Origin: CAVVAL01 sp963742725
GTDB taxonomy: Bacteria > Actinomycetota > Actinomycetes > Mycobacteriales > Cryptosporangiaceae
Direction of reading: 5' to 3'
DNA: 64,000 nucleotides
Assembly: GCA_963742725.1 (NCBI GenBank)
Contig: CAVUMX010000003.1
Location: 2,232,001 to 2,296,000, forward strand
The translations under genes and the position numbers were made by a program. Below are positions 8,943 to 20,733 of this stretch, piece after piece (position 1 is the first letter of the stretch; every line of letters starts with the position of its first letter). The notes beneath the pieces were generated by a model. The model saw only the letters and a program-made list of their open reading frames with translations. It made no database searches and was not told where the DNA came from.

Positions 8943-8948
8943 ACCGTA
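8943..8948 (-). promoter_or_regulatory. -10 element for a leaderless transcript
   Basis: On the minus strand TACGGT is followed by 6 nt (GACGGC) and the ATG of the hydrolase at 8936. No Shine-Dalgarno is present. Confidence 0.45.
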
Positions 8949-9037
8949 TTGCTCATGGCGACAGGTTTTGTACTCGTGGCCACGGGGCACTGACGCATTC
9001 CGGACAGTTGCCAGTGATACCGAACCTTGGGAGGTAC

Positions 9038-9066
9038 TTGAGCGTATTCACATCGACTCGTATGTA
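9038..9066 (+). promoter_or_regulatory. Possible sigma-70-type promoter of the lipase-like gene
   Basis: TTGAGC (9038-9043) and TATGTA (9061-9066) are spaced by 17 bp and lie about 50 bp before the ATG at 9116. The short AT-richer block stands out locally. The last base of the -10 does not match the consensus. Confidence 0.4.
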
Positions 9067-9115
9067 CAGAAGCAGTCGATGAACAGGAGCCCGCTCTCAC
9101 CCTGAGGAGGCCGCC

Positions 9116-9940
9116 ATGCGCACACCGACGACCCCCTGCACGGCCCTTACCGAGGTCGGCAGTGCGCTGACGGCTGTCGCCGAACGGTTCGGTGTCCCCT
9201 TCGCGGGCGACGCGCGGTCCGTGGTGCGGCGCGGTGAGATCCGGCGCCACGCGATCTGGCGGAATCCACCCGTCGACACCGGCGGGCTGCCGGTCGTCCT
9301 GGTGGGCGGGTTGTTGACGGCCTCGCCCGTGCTGCTCTCGATACTGCGGACCTGGCTCGACAGGCTCGGCTGCCGCACCATCCTCGCGCCGACCGGATTC
9401 GGCGTGAGCTGTGGCGAGGAGAGCACCCAGATCCTGACGGCGACCCTGCGCGAGGTCGTCGCCACCACCGGCGAAGCGCCCGTGGTCGTCGCCTACAGCC
9501 GCGGCGGCCAGTTCGCGCGGGCCGCCGCCGTCCGCGACCCGGACCTCGTCCGCGGGCTGGTCACGCTCGGCAGCCCGCTCCGCGACGGGCTCGCCGACAT
9601 CCATCCGCTGCTGCGTCTCCAGGTCTACGCGCTGGGGACGATCGGCACGCTGGGCGTCCCCCACCTCCTGCGCGCGACGTGCCTGTGGGGCGGCTGCTGC
9701 CGCCAGCTCCGCGCCGACGTCACCGGCCCCTTCCCCGCCGACGTGCCGTTCCTCAGCGTGTACTCCCGCGCGGACGACATGGTCGGCTGGCAGGCCAGCC
9801 TCGACCCCGGTGCCCGGCACCACGAGGTCCACACCACCCACGGCGGACTGGTCGCCGACCCGGCCGTCTTCACCGCGATCGCCGCCGAGCTGGCCGCGGT
9901 CCTGGGCAGCGCCGAGCCGGACGACGCCGCGGCCGCCTAG
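9116..9940 (+). CDS. Lipase-like alpha/beta hydrolase
   Basis: This 274-residue protein starts at an ATG with a strong site (GAGGAGGCCGCC). After an N-terminal helical part it has the fold of triacylglycerol-lipase/PGAP1-like hydrolases: VVLVGGLLTASPV (oxyanion strand), VVAYSRGGQFAR with the nucleophile Ser in YSRGG near residue 127, LGSPL, an Asp in YSRADDMVGW and a His in THGGLVADP. The Cys-rich stretch LRATCLWGGCCRQL sits in the lid region. No signal peptide is evident. It heads a run of three rightward genes, with the next 83 bp downstream. The substrate is unknown. Confidence 0.82.
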   Translation: MRTPTTPCTALTEVGSALTAVAERFGVPFAGDARSVVRRGEIRRHAIWRNPPVDTGGLPVVLVGGLLTASPVLLSILRTWLDRLGCRTILAPTGFGVSCGEESTQILTATLREVVATTGEAPVVVAYSRGGQFARAAAVRDPDLVRGLVTLGSPLRDGLADIHPLLRLQVYALGTIGTLGVPHLLRATCLWGGCCRQLRADVTGPFPADVPFLSVYSRADDMVGWQASLDPGARHHEVHTTHGGLVADPAVFTAIAAELAAVLGSAEPDDAAAA

Positions 9941-10023
9941 CACGTCCGCCTGACCCGCCCGGCGTTTCGACGGAGCCTCAGCGGGCACCGAGACAGGGAC
10001 ACTCCCTCATCTGGAGGTTCCCC

Positions 10024-10575
10024 ATGTCGAACGAGGCTGTCATCGCAGTTGTCGTCGGCGCGGTGGTCCTCGTGCTCGCGATCGTGGTGATCGCACGGCT
10101 CGCCATGTCGTGGCGCCAACGCCGTCACCTTCGCGAACAGTTCGGCCCCGAGTACTCCCGGGTGGTCGACCACGCGGACAACCGGCGCGACGCCGAGCAG
10201 GAGCTCACCGCCCGAGAACGGCGCCACGGCGACTTCGACCTGCGGCAGATCCCCGCGCAGCGGCGCGCCGAGTACCAGAGCCGGTGGACCGCAGTGCAGG
10301 AACACTTCGTGGACACCCCGGACGCCGCCGTCGGCGAGGCCGACGAACTGGTCACGATCGTCATGGCCGAACGCGGCTACCCCACCAACGGCTACCAGCA
10401 ACAGGTCGCCGACCTGTCCGTCGAACACGCCCGCACGCTGGACCACTACCGCGCCGCGCACGAGGTCAACGAGCGCCGCCGCGACGAAACCACGTCCACA
10501 GAGGACCTGCGCCAGGCCATGGTCCACTACCGCGCGCTCTTCGACGACCTGCTCGGCACCCGGCGTCAAGCCTGA
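10024..10575 (+). CDS. Membrane-anchored hypothetical protein with shared C-terminal domain
   Basis: This 183-residue protein starts at ATG with GGAGGTTCCCC before it. Residues 5-27 (VIAVVVGAVVLVLAIVVIA) form one membrane segment with the rest facing the cytoplasm. A charged coiled-coil-like part (HLREQFGPEYSRVVDHADNR) leads into a domain of about 95 residues (AEYQSRWTAVQEHFVD, then EADELVTIVMAERGY). The same domain, about 40% alike by eye, forms the C terminus of the next gene. I do not recognise a named function. Two tandem genes with the same domain suggest a paired or interacting role. The next start is 11 bp downstream. Confidence 0.78.
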   Translation: MSNEAVIAVVVGAVVLVLAIVVIARLAMSWRQRRHLREQFGPEYSRVVDHADNRRDAEQELTARERRHGDFDLRQIPAQRRAEYQSRWTAVQEHFVDTPDAAVGEADELVTIVMAERGYPTNGYQQQVADLSVEHARTLDHYRAAHEVNERRRDETTSTEDLRQAMVHYRALFDDLLGTRRQA

Positions 10576-10586
10576 GAGGACACGCC

Positions 10587-11636
10587 ATGTCCAACGACAC
10601 GCGACCGGACGCCACCACGCCCCGGCGCGACACCCCACCGGACGGCCAGAACCCCAAGGCCCGCGCCGTCCCGACCCCACCCGGCGGCGTGCCCCGACCC
10701 GGAACTCCGACCGGTACCGCACCGACCGGCACCGCACCCACCGGCACCGCACCCACCGGCACCGCGCCGACCGCCGGCGCGCCGACCGCTGGGGCACCGA
10801 CTGCCGGCGCGCCGACCGCTGGGGCACCCGGCGCGCCGGTGTCGGCGGGCGAGCGCCCGACCGGCCAGGCGTCCGTGCCCACCGTTCCGGCGCAGAGCAC
10901 GCCGGCCGGCACACCGTCGGCCGAGTCAGCCACCGCGGCGCCGAAGACACCCACCGCGCCGCCAGAGAAGGCCGACGCCCGACCGGACATGACCGACACC
11001 GCGAAGCGAGACACGATCGACGCGGCACAGCCGGACAGGACGGATGCCACACGGCCGGACAAGGCCGAGGCGACACGGGCCGACGCAACCGACGCCGCAC
11101 CGCCGGAAAAGGGCGACGCACGGCTGGACAAGGTGGACGCCACACAGCCGCGCATGACCGACGCCACGCGGCAGGAGTCGGCCGACACTGCTCGGCCGGA
11201 CCTGCCTGACACCGCACCGCCAGGCGCGGCCGACACCGCCCGGCCGGGCACGGCCGACACGGCGGGGTCGGGGACCGCGCGGGACGGAGCCGCTGATCCG
11301 GAGCGGGGCGATGCCGTCGATCCCGATCGGGCCTCGACGCCCAAGCCGCCCGGCACCGCCGACCAGGGCGGACCCGTCCTCGGCCAGGACCGTGCGGCGA
11401 AGTACCGCGACGAGTGGCGCGAGGTGCAGGCGTCGTTCGTGGACAATCCGGCCACGGCGGTGCGGTCGGCTGACCAGCTCGTCGCGGACGTGGTCGCCGC
11501 GCTGACGAAGGCCCTGGACGAGCAGCACAAGTCGATGGGCACCGGCTGGCGGGACATCCCGGACAGCGACACCGAGGACCTGCGCACAGCGCTCGTCCGC
11601 TACCGCGCGGTGTTCCACCACCTCATCGAGGTCTAG
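10587..11636 (+). CDS. Hypothetical protein: long Pro/Thr/Ala/Asp-rich repeat region plus shared C-terminal domain
   Basis: This is a 349-residue protein. Residues 1-260 are low complexity: a PTGTA repeat, then an APTAG repeat, then about twelve degenerate DAT/DTA-x-P-x-K/D units. The last 80 residues (AAKYRDEWREVQASFVD, SADQLVADVV, then DTEDLRTALVRYRAVFHHL) are paralogous to the C terminus of the preceding gene (10024-10575), which ends TEDLRQAMVHYRALFDDLL. There is no membrane segment or signal peptide. The repeat part probably works as a flexible linker. The function is unknown. Confidence 0.75.
   Translation: MSNDTRPDATTPRRDTPPDGQNPKARAVPTPPGGVPRPGTPTGTAPTGTAPTGTAPTGTAPTAGAPTAGAPTAGAPTAGAPGAPVSAGERPTGQASVPTVPAQSTPAGTPSAESATAAPKTPTAPPEKADARPDMTDTAKRDTIDAAQPDRTDATRPDKAEATRADATDAAPPEKGDARLDKVDATQPRMTDATRQESADTARPDLPDTAPPGAADTARPGTADTAGSGTARDGAADPERGDAVDPDRASTPKPPGTADQGGPVLGQDRAAKYRDEWREVQASFVDNPATAVRSADQLVADVVAALTKALDEQHKSMGTGWRDIPDSDTEDLRTALVRYRAVFHHLIEV
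10706..10830. repeat. In-frame 15-bp tandem repeats in the gene at 10587-11636
   Basis: A 15-bp unit (ACCGGCACCGCACCC and variants) encoding PTGTA is repeated about four times. It is followed by a 15-bp unit (GCGCCGACCGCTGGG and variants) encoding APTAG, repeated about four times. The frame is kept throughout, so copy-number change would alter only length. Confidence 0.75.
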
Positions 11637-11643
11637 CCGCGCC

Positions 11644-11702
11644 CGAGGTTCGGACTTTTGAGGGTCGGCGACGGCCGACACCCCTCAAAAGTCCGAACCT
11701 CG
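11644..11702. terminator. Large bidirectional terminator-like hairpin between converging genes
   Basis: A 21-bp perfect inverted repeat (CGAGGTTCGGACTTTTGAGGG and its complement) flanks a 17-nt centre that itself pairs (GTCGGC/GCCGAC). It begins 8 nt after the stop at 11636, facing hisF. The stems contain TTTT/AAAA, giving a partial U-run on both strands. Confidence 0.8.
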
Positions 11703-11835
11703 GCGGCAGTCGGCAGACGGCCGAGCAGCGCCGATAGCGGACCAGTGGCCGGCCTCGGCGGCAGTCGGCAGACGGCGGGCCAGGCAGCGCCGGTCAACGA
11801 ACAGGTGGCCGGCCTCGGCGGCGGTGGCGGTCGCT
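11700..11835. repeat. Two and a half imperfect direct repeats of about 55-60 bp
   Basis: CTCGGCGGCAGTCGGCAGAC begins at about 11699 and again at about 11754, with CAGTGGCCGG/CAGGTGGCCGG near each unit's end. A third, shorter copy starts near 11813. It fills the gap between the hairpin and the hisF stop and seems to encode nothing. Confidence 0.55.
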
Positions 11836-11844
11836 CCGGTGGGA

Positions 11845-12615
11845 TCAGCGGACGGGGTGGCCGGCCTCGCTGAGGGCGGTCTTGACCTGGCCGATGCTCA
11901 GCTCGCCGAAGTGGAACACGCTCGCGGCAAGGACCGCGTCGGCGCCGGCGTCGACGGCCGGGGCGAAGTGTTCGACCGCCCCCGCCCCGCCGCTGGCGAT
12001 CACGGGCACGTCGACGACGGCACGCACCGCGCGGATCATCGGCAGGTCGTAGCCGTCCTTGGTGCCGTCGCCGTCCATGGAGTTGAGCAGGATCTCCCCG
12101 ACGCCCAGCTCCTGGCCGCGCGCGGCCCATTCGACGGCGTCGATGCCGGTGCCGCGCCGCCCGCCGTGGGTCGTGACCTCGTACCCGCTGGGGGTCGGCG
12201 GTCCGTCGACTACGCGCCGGGCGTCCACGGACAGCACGATGCACTGGGCACCGAACCGCTGGGACAGTTCGCGCAGCAGCTCCGGACGGGCGATCGCCGC
12301 CGTGTTCACCCCGACCTTGTCGGCGCCCGCGCGGAGCAGAGCGTCCACATCGGACACGGCCCGTACGCCGCCCCCGACGGTCAGCGGGATGAACACGCAC
12401 TCGGCGGTGCGCCGTACGACGTCGAAGGTGGTCGCCCGGTCGCTGGACGACGCGGTGATGTCGAGGAACGTCAGCTCGTCGGCGCCGGCCGCGTCGTATG
12501 CCCTGGCCAGCTCGACCGGGTCCCCGGCGTCACGCAGGTCGGTGAAGTTGACGCCCTTGACCACGCGCCCGTTGTCCACGTCCAGGCAGGGAATGACGCG
12601 CACAGCGACAGTCAC
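11845..12615 (-). CDS. hisF: Imidazole glycerol phosphate synthase cyclase subunit HisF
   Basis: This 256-residue (beta/alpha)8 protein makes imidazole-glycerol phosphate and AICAR from PRFAR using ammonia from HisH. Both phosphate-binding halves are visible, and the catalytic aspartates are in [14 protein letters not shown] (Asp near 11) and in [14 protein letters not shown] (Asp near 130). The GTG at 12615 overlaps the preceding ridA stop in a GTGA motif, which fixes the start and implies coupled translation. It is the last gene of the leftward his operon and faces the repeats and the large hairpin. Confidence 0.97.
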   Translation of the reverse strand: MTVAVRVIPCLDVDNGRVVKGVNFTDLRDAGDPVELARAYDAAGADELTFLDITASSSDRATTFDVVRRTAECVFIPLTVGGGVRAVSDVDALLRAGADKVGVNTAAIARPELLRELSQRFGAQCIVLSVDARRVVDGPPTPSGYEVTTHGGRRGTGIDAVEWAARGQELGVGEILLNSMDGDGTKDGYDLPMIRAVRAVVDVPVIASGGAGAVEHFAPAVDAGADAVLAASVFHFGELSIGQVKTALSEAGHPVR

Positions 12616-12995
12616 GGGAGGTACGCCTCTACTTCCACCTCGACCAGGTGGTCCGGGTGGGCGAGGCCGCTGACCTCGACCATCGTCGCCACCGGACGGA
12701 CGTCGCCGAACAGCTCGGCGTGCGCCCGGCCCACGTCGTCGGCGTGCGCGATGTCGGTGACGTACATCCGGGTGCGTACCACGTGCTCGACGCCCGCGCC
12801 GACCTCGCGCAACGCCGCCAGCGCGATCCCGAACGCCTCGCGCGTCTGGCCGTGCGCGTCGTCGACGTGCGCCACGGTGCCGTTCACCGTGGACGTGCAG
12901 CCGGCGGTGAGCGCCCACGGGCCGGCGAGCACGGCGCGCGAGTAGCCGATCACGTCCTCCCACGGCCCGCCGGAGGAGATCCGCCGGACGGTCAT
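12612..12995 (-). CDS. RidA family protein within the his operon
   Basis: This 127-residue RidA/YjgF-fold protein ([68 protein letters not shown]) has the conserved Arg in VRTRMYV that binds the carboxylate in imine deaminases. RidA members hydrolyse reactive enamines/imines and protect PLP enzymes. Here it sits between priA and hisF with 4-bp overlaps on both sides, a position seen in several actinomycetes. A protective or auxiliary role in histidine synthesis is inferred, not shown. Confidence 0.9.
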   Translation of the reverse strand: MTVRRISSGGPWEDVIGYSRAVLAGPWALTAGCTSTVNGTVAHVDDAHGQTREAFGIALAALREVGAGVEHVVRTRMYVTDIAHADDVGRAHAELFGDVRPVATMVEVSGLAHPDHLVEVEVEAYLP

Positions 12996-13708
12996 GACGT
13001 GGCGGCCAGTGCCTCGGGCAGCGTGAACGCGCCGGCGTAGAGCGCCTTGCCGACGATCGCGCCCTCGACGCCGAGCGGGACGAGCCCGGCGAGCGCGCGC
13101 AGGTCGTCCAGGCTGGACACGCCGCCGGAGGCGATGACGGGTCGGTCCGTAGCCGCGCACACATCCCGCAGCAGGTCCAGGTTCGGGCCGGACAGCATGC
13201 CGTCCTTGTTCACGTCGGTGACGACGTACCGGGCGCAGCCCTCGGAATCCAGCCGGGCCAGCACGTCGAACAGCTCGCCGCCGTCGCGGGTCCAGCCGCG
13301 CGCCGAGAGCGTGGTGCCCCGGACGTCGAGCCCGACGGCGATGGCGTCTCCGTGCTCGGCGATGGCCTTCGCGCACCACTCCGGGTCCTCCAGAGCGGCG
13401 GTGCCGATGTTGACCCGCGCGCAGCCGGTGGCCAGGGCGGCGCGCAGCGACTCGTCGTCACGGATGCCGCCCGAGAGCTCCACTTTCACGTCCAGCCCTC
13501 GTACGACGTCCGCGAGAAGGTCTCGGTTTGAGCCGCGCCCGAACGCCGCGTCGAGGTCGACCAGGTGGATCCACTCGGCGCCGTCGCGCTGCCACGTGAG
13601 GGCGGCCTCGGCCGGGTCGCCGTAGGAGGTCTCGGTGCCGGCGGCGCCCTGGACGAGGCGGACCGCCTGGCCGGCGGCGACGTCAACGGCGGGCAGGAGG
13701 GTCAGCAT
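12992..13708 (-). CDS. priA: Bifunctional ProFAR/phosphoribosylanthranilate isomerase PriA
   Basis: This 238-residue (beta/alpha)8 isomerase opens [20 protein letters not shown], the PriA-type N terminus of actinobacteria, with catalytic Asp near residue 9 and the second Asp in [11 protein letters not shown]. In this phylum PriA often replaces both HisA and TrpF, acting in histidine and tryptophan synthesis. Whether a separate trpF exists cannot be seen here. It overlaps ridA by 4 bp and starts 2 bp after the small membrane-protein gene. Confidence 0.95.
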   Translation of the reverse strand: MLTLLPAVDVAAGQAVRLVQGAAGTETSYGDPAEAALTWQRDGAEWIHLVDLDAAFGRGSNRDLLADVVRGLDVKVELSGGIRDDESLRAALATGCARVNIGTAALEDPEWCAKAIAEHGDAIAVGLDVRGTTLSARGWTRDGGELFDVLARLDSEGCARYVVTDVNKDGMLSGPNLDLLRDVCAATDRPVIASGGVSSLDDLRALAGLVPLGVEGAIVGKALYAGAFTLPEALAATS

Positions 13709-13710
13709 GG

Positions 13711-14034
13711 CTATCGCGTGCTCCGGTTCGTGGTGAGGGTGACGATGGCGGGCAGGGCCAGCAGCGCGAGCACCGCGACGGCGATCCGCTCCGGCCACGT
13801 GTCGACGAGGTACCAGGTGAGGCTGAGGACGACGATGAGGCCGACCGCGATCCCCGACAGCTGCGCGCGGTTGCGGCGACCGGTCAGGCGCCCGGTGCGG
13901 CCACGGCGCGGCACGACGCGGTCGCGCAACGCCTGCCACCGTGCCGAGCGGGCGGCGCGCCGCTGCGCCTCCGCCTGCCGCTTCTCGACCTCGGCCTGAC
14001 GGGCGGCGCGCCGCTGGGCCCGCTCGCGACTCAC
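13711..14034 (-). CDS. Small two-span membrane protein of the his operon
   Basis: This 107-residue protein has a basic, Arg/Ala-rich N-terminal half ([20 protein letters not shown]) followed by two hydrophobic segments (about residues 60-78 and 84-101). The start is a GTG at 14034. It is wedged between hisH and priA with 28- and 2-bp gaps, so it is clearly an operon member. It has no recognised domain; similar small membrane proteins are found at this site in other actinomycetes. The function is unknown. Confidence 0.8.
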   Translation of the reverse strand: MSRERAQRRAARQAEVEKRQAEAQRRAARSARWQALRDRVVPRRGRTGRLTGRRNRAQLSGIAVGLIVVLSLTWYLVDTWPERIAVAVLALLALPAIVTLTTNRSTR

Positions 14035-14062
14035 GGCGCGACCCCACTACCGGCGGCGCCCG

Positions 14063-14671
14063 TCATCGCAGGCTCCTGACCCAGTTGGCGAGCAGCGCCG
14101 CGCCGGCGTCCCCGGACTTCTCGGGGTGGAACTGCGTGGCCGACAGCGTGCCGTGCTCGACGGCCGCGACGAACGGCTCGCCGTGCTCGGCGGTGGTCAC
14201 GAGGCCGGCCGTGTCGGGGGCGGCGTAGGAGTGGACGAAGTAGAAGCGCGTGCCCGCCTCGATCCCTGCGAACAGGGCGCTGCCGGGAGCGGGCGCCACG
14301 GTGTTCCAGCCCATGTGCGGGACCCGGTCGGCGCGCAGCCGGCGCACCTCGCCGGGCAGGAGCCCGAGCCCGGCCGTGACGACACCGTGCTCGTCGCCCC
14401 GGTCGAACAGGATCTGCATGCCGACGCAGATCCCCAGCACCGGACGCTCGTCCGCGACCCGCTTCGCGATCACCGGACCCGCGCCGAGCGCGTCGACACC
14501 GGCCATGCACGCCGCGTAGGCGCCGACGCCCGGCACGACGAGGCCGTCGGCTTCGACGGCGAGCCGCAGGTCGGAGGTGACGGTCACGTCCGCGCCCGTC
14601 CGCGCGAGAGCCCGTTCGGCCGAGCGCAGGTTGCCCGAGCCGTAGTCCAGGACGACCACGCTCACAGCCAT
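14063..14671 (-). CDS. hisH: Imidazole glycerol phosphate synthase glutaminase subunit HisH
   Basis: This 202-residue class-I glutamine amidotransferase has the nucleophile Cys in GICVGMQ (usually GICLGMQ), His and Glu in QFHPEKSG, and the HisH-typical start [13 protein letters not shown]. It releases ammonia from glutamine for HisF. The ATG at 14671 lies inside the last codons of the 50-codon gene upstream (10-bp overlap). Confidence 0.97.
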   Translation of the reverse strand: MAVSVVVLDYGSGNLRSAERALARTGADVTVTSDLRLAVEADGLVVPGVGAYAACMAGVDALGAGPVIAKRVADERPVLGICVGMQILFDRGDEHGVVTAGLGLLPGEVRRLRADRVPHMGWNTVAPAPGSALFAGIEAGTRFYFVHSYAAPDTAGLVTTAEHGEPFVAAVEHGTLSATQFHPEKSGDAGAALLANWVRSLR

Positions 14672-14814
14672 GCCACACCCGCCCCCGCCGCCAGCACCGC
14701 CAGCGCGCCGACGACCACGACCGCCACCTTGCTCGCCCCGTTCTTCACCAGCGTGTACACCCCGCCGAGCAGAAAACCGGCCACCGCGAACAGAACGATC
14801 GACACTAAGAGCAC
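14662..14814 (-). CDS. 50-residue membrane protein between hisB and hisH
   Basis: A short leftward frame with GTG start reads [20 protein letters not shown], then LVKNGASK, then [21 protein letters not shown] and a stop that overlaps hisH by 10 bp. It encodes two membrane segments joined by a short basic loop, the shape of a small integral membrane protein. An alternative GTG at 14829 would add five residues. No strong ribosome site is seen. It fills the only long gap in an otherwise packed operon, which is the main argument that it is real. Confidence 0.6.
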   Translation of the reverse strand: MLLVSIVLFAVAGFLLGGVYTLVKNGASKVAVVVVGALAVLAAGAGVAWL

Positions 14815-14861
14815 CCACCAACAGTGCACTGGCCGGCCGCGGCGGCCCTATTGGCGCGCAC

Positions 14862-17851
<2,990 letters not shown>

Positions 17852-17948
17852 GGGAACCCGGTCCGCACCGTCCGTCCGGGTTCTCACGGGCTGGTCACGG
17901 TGTGGCGCGGCCCACACGCGGGGCTGCTCCGGGGGCGCGGCGGCTGAC

Positions 17949-18338
17949 ATGATTGTCCGCGTGAACATCCGCATCCACGACGACCCCGACGCCGGCCCGC
18001 AGAACTACGCCATGGCCACTGAACTGACCGGCCCTGGCCGGCTGCTCTACATCAGCGGCCAGGTCCCCGAAACCACCGACGGCATCACTCCCCGGAACTT
18101 CGCCGACCAGGCGCACCTCGTCTGGCAGAACATCGAGAAGGTCCTCGCGGGCGCCGGTATGGGCATCGAGAACCTCGTCAAGGTGACGACGTTCCTGTCC
18201 GACCGCAAGTACCGGCACGAGAACAGCCGGGTGCGCCAGGAGGTCCTGGGCGAGCACCGGCCCGCGCTGACCGTGATCGTCGCCGGCATCTACGAGGAAC
18301 GCTGGCTACTGGAGATCGAAGCCATCGCCGCCGGCTGA
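17949..18338 (+). CDS. RidA family protein divergent from the his operon
   Basis: This 129-residue RidA/YjgF protein (LLYISGQVPETTDG, LAGAGMGIENLVKVTTFLSD, GEHRPALTVIVAGIYEERWLLEIEAIA) has the substrate-binding Arg position in HRPALT. It differs from the his-operon RidA (12612-12995), so the two are not recent copies. A GTG at 17961 is an alternative start. It sits just 109 bp from hisD on the opposite strand; linkage to amino-acid metabolism is inferred only from place. Confidence 0.88.
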   Translation: MIVRVNIRIHDDPDAGPQNYAMATELTGPGRLLYISGQVPETTDGITPRNFADQAHLVWQNIEKVLAGAGMGIENLVKVTTFLSDRKYRHENSRVRQEVLGEHRPALTVIVAGIYEERWLLEIEAIAAG

Positions 18339-18345
18339 CCGCGGG

Positions 18346-18373
18346 GGGTCGCCGGACGTCGGTCCGGCGACCC
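18346..18373. terminator. Terminator-like hairpin between converging genes
   Basis: GGGTCGCCGGA and its complement surround a 6-nt loop, 8 nt after the ridA-like stop and 20 nt before the MFS stop. It separates the his-side genes from the biosynthetic island. Confidence 0.7.
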
Positions 18374-18393
18374 GCCAGTGGTCACAGCACTAG

Positions 18394-19704
18394 TCAGCCG
18401 ATCGCCCCCGCCGCGATGCGTTCCTCGGTCTCGGCGGCGACCTTCGGGGAGAAGTCCCGCATGAACGGCACGATCACCGCCAGCGCGAGGACCGCGAAGA
18501 ACGCGAACGCCGCCTGCGCGCTGGCGTACTCGGCGATCAGCCCGGCGACGCCGGCGCCGATGGGCACCGATCCCCAGCCGAACAGCCGGGACACCGCGCT
18601 GTAGCGGCCCATCATGTCGAGGCTGACGAGCGTCTGGCTGACCGTCCGCGAGTTGACGACCCACAGGCCGCCGCCCAGCCCGCCGAGGAAGGCGCCGAAC
18701 CCGGCCAGCCACACATTGGTGGTGACGGCCGGGATCGCGACCATCGCGCAGGTCAGGAAGATGTTCGCGAACATGACGCGACGCCGCCCGAACACCCGGT
18801 TGCAGGTGGCGACCAGGGCCGCGCCCGCCGCGCCACCGGCGCCCAGCGCGCCGACGAGCAGGCCGTAGTTCCTGGTGGACAGGTCCATCTCCTGCGTCGC
18901 GTAGAGCGGCATCAGCGCGAGCCACGCGCCCCACAGCGAGCAGAGGACGCTCACGAGCAGCGTCATGACGCGCAGCACCCGGTTGCTCCACAGGAACCTC
19001 AGTCCCTCGCCGATCTGGCCGTGGATCGTCGGGCGAGGCGTGTCCGCGGCCTTCGGCGCCGGCCGGAACCTGCCGACCAGGAACAGCAGCGTGACGGTCG
19101 TGATCGCGTAGCCGGCCACCGTGCTGCCGAGCGCGAACGCGGCGCCGGCCGCCACCAGCAGGCCGCCGATGAACGGTCCGATGAACTCGTTACAGATCGT
19201 CTCCGCGCCGGTCAGCCAGGAGTTGGCCTTGTCACGGCCGGGCGGCGCGACCGCCGTGGGGATCAGCGCCGCCGCGGACGTCAGCGCGATCACCTCGGCG
19301 ATGCCCAGCACGATGCCGCCCGCGTACAGCAGTGGCAGGTTCGACTCGTCCATCAGCGCCGCGCCCAGCAGCACGCCGACGACAATGATCCGCGTGAGGT
19401 TGGCGACCCACAGCAACATGCGCCGGTCGACCCGGTCCACCAGCACGCCGACGTGCAACGCGGTGAACAGCCACGGCAGCATCAACGTCATCAGGACGCC
19501 GGAGACCAGCGCCGGCGACTTCGTCAAGGTCGTGGCGATCAGCGGTAGCGCCACCTTGAGCACGCCGTCCGCCAGGTTGGTGACCGCCGTGAACCCGACC
19601 AGCACCACTGTGTTGCGCCCGCTGTAGTCCACGTCGGCCGTGGTTGCCCCCGCCGCCGACGCAGTGACCGACGCGGGCTCCGACGCCTTCGTCGACTCCG
19701 CCAT
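18394..19704 (-). CDS. MFS transporter (left flank of the biosynthetic island)
   Basis: This 436-residue major-facilitator protein has twelve hydrophobic segments and the loop-2 motif HVGVLVDRVDRRMLLW (GxxxDRxxRR type). It resembles the MFS_3/tetracycline-or-macrolide-efflux-like group. The ATG at 19704 has GAGGAGATGGGG before it. It is read in the same direction as the NRPS operon, 58 bp after pxpC, so it may be its last gene or separate. Export of the peptide product is a reasonable guess. Confidence 0.9.
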   Translation of the reverse strand: MAESTKASEPASVTASAAGATTADVDYSGRNTVVLVGFTAVTNLADGVLKVALPLIATTLTKSPALVSGVLMTLMLPWLFTALHVGVLVDRVDRRMLLWVANLTRIIVVGVLLGAALMDESNLPLLYAGGIVLGIAEVIALTSAAALIPTAVAPPGRDKANSWLTGAETICNEFIGPFIGGLLVAAGAAFALGSTVAGYAITTVTLLFLVGRFRPAPKAADTPRPTIHGQIGEGLRFLWSNRVLRVMTLLVSVLCSLWGAWLALMPLYATQEMDLSTRNYGLLVGALGAGGAAGAALVATCNRVFGRRRVMFANIFLTCAMVAIPAVTTNVWLAGFGAFLGGLGGGLWVVNSRTVSQTLVSLDMMGRYSAVSRLFGWGSVPIGAGVAGLIAEYASAQAAFAFFAVLALAVIVPFMRDFSPKVAAETEERIAAGAIG

Positions 19705-19761
19705 CACACCCCATCTCCTCGAACTCTGTGTCGTCCAACCGCGGCCCATTCAAGCCGGGTT

Positions 19762-20733
19762 TCACTCGATACGGTGTGGAATGCCCACACTCGCAAACAC
19801 CGTCCGGACCCGCCCGGACAGCGCGTCCAGCACGCGCCGCTGATCGCGGTACGCCGCGACGGCCTCCCCCACGGCGCGGTGCCGGAACCGCACTTCGTGC
19901 CCCGGCGCGACCTGGCCCAGCACGGACTGCGCGACCCTGGTCGCGACCGCCACCACCGGGTAGCCGGCGGTGACCGGACGTCCACGCTGGAGCACCAGCA
20001 ACTCGTCCGACGGCGGCACCTCGACGGCCCCCGCCGGCACGCCCTTCGACACCAGCTCGGCACCCGCCGCGCGCCGGGGCACGGGGCCGGCCAGGCGCAA
20101 CCCGACGGCGTCACTGTCCGGACGGACGGTGAACGTGCCGTCCAGGGCGCCGGTGACCTCGTCCGCGTCGGGGCCGGCCGTCACGTCGATCGTCCACGGG
20201 CTGCCGAACCGGGGCGGGCGCGCGCCGACGGCGAACACCGGGTGCCGGTACACGGGGTGGTCTACGGCGCGGTACGCGCTGCGCACCGTCACCTCGGATC
20301 CGGCCCGCAGCCAGGTCCCGGCGCCGAGCTGCGCGTTCGGGGCGCAGCTGCCGAGCACGCGGGGCACGTCCCACGCGCCGTTCACCGCGACGTACACCCG
20401 CAGGCCCCCGCTGATCCCGGTGATGCTCATCTGCTCCCCGGCCGCGACACACACCGGCTCCCACGCCCGCAGGGCCCGCGCGGGCGGCGGGCCGGCGGTG
20501 ATGGTCGCCGGGGCGCCGGTGATGGCGATCAGGGCGTCGTCGGCCACGGTGAACGCGAAGTCCGATGCGGTGACCTCGATCAGCGGGCCGCCCTCGGCGT
20601 TGCCGGCGAGGATGTTCGCCACGGCCGCCGAGTACTGGTCGGCGGCGCCACCGGCCGGGATGCCGTGCCGGGCCAGGCCGGGGCGCCCCAGGTCGGTGAC
20701 GGCGGCCAGGCCGGCGCGCCGCACGGTGATCAC
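19762..20733 (-). CDS. pxpC: 5-oxoprolinase subunit C (PxpC)
   Basis: This 323-residue biotin-dependent-carboxyltransferase-like protein (formerly KipA/YbgK family) opens ITVRRAGLAAVTDLGRPGLARHG and GIPAGGAADQYSAAVANILAGN, which are family signatures. With PxpA and PxpB it forms the ATP-dependent prokaryotic 5-oxoprolinase that opens 5-oxo-L-proline to glutamate. The GTG start overlaps the pxpB stop in GTGA. See the finding on why it sits beside proA/proB. Confidence 0.93.
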   Translation of the reverse strand: MITVRRAGLAAVTDLGRPGLARHGIPAGGAADQYSAAVANILAGNAEGGPLIEVTASDFAFTVADDALIAITGAPATITAGPPPARALRAWEPVCVAAGEQMSITGISGGLRVYVAVNGAWDVPRVLGSCAPNAQLGAGTWLRAGSEVTVRSAYRAVDHPVYRHPVFAVGARPPRFGSPWTIDVTAGPDADEVTGALDGTFTVRPDSDAVGLRLAGPVPRRAAGAELVSKGVPAGAVEVPPSDELLVLQRGRPVTAGYPVVAVATRVAQSVLGQVAPGHEVRFRHRAVGEAVAAYRDQRRVLDALSGRVRTVFASVGIPHRIE

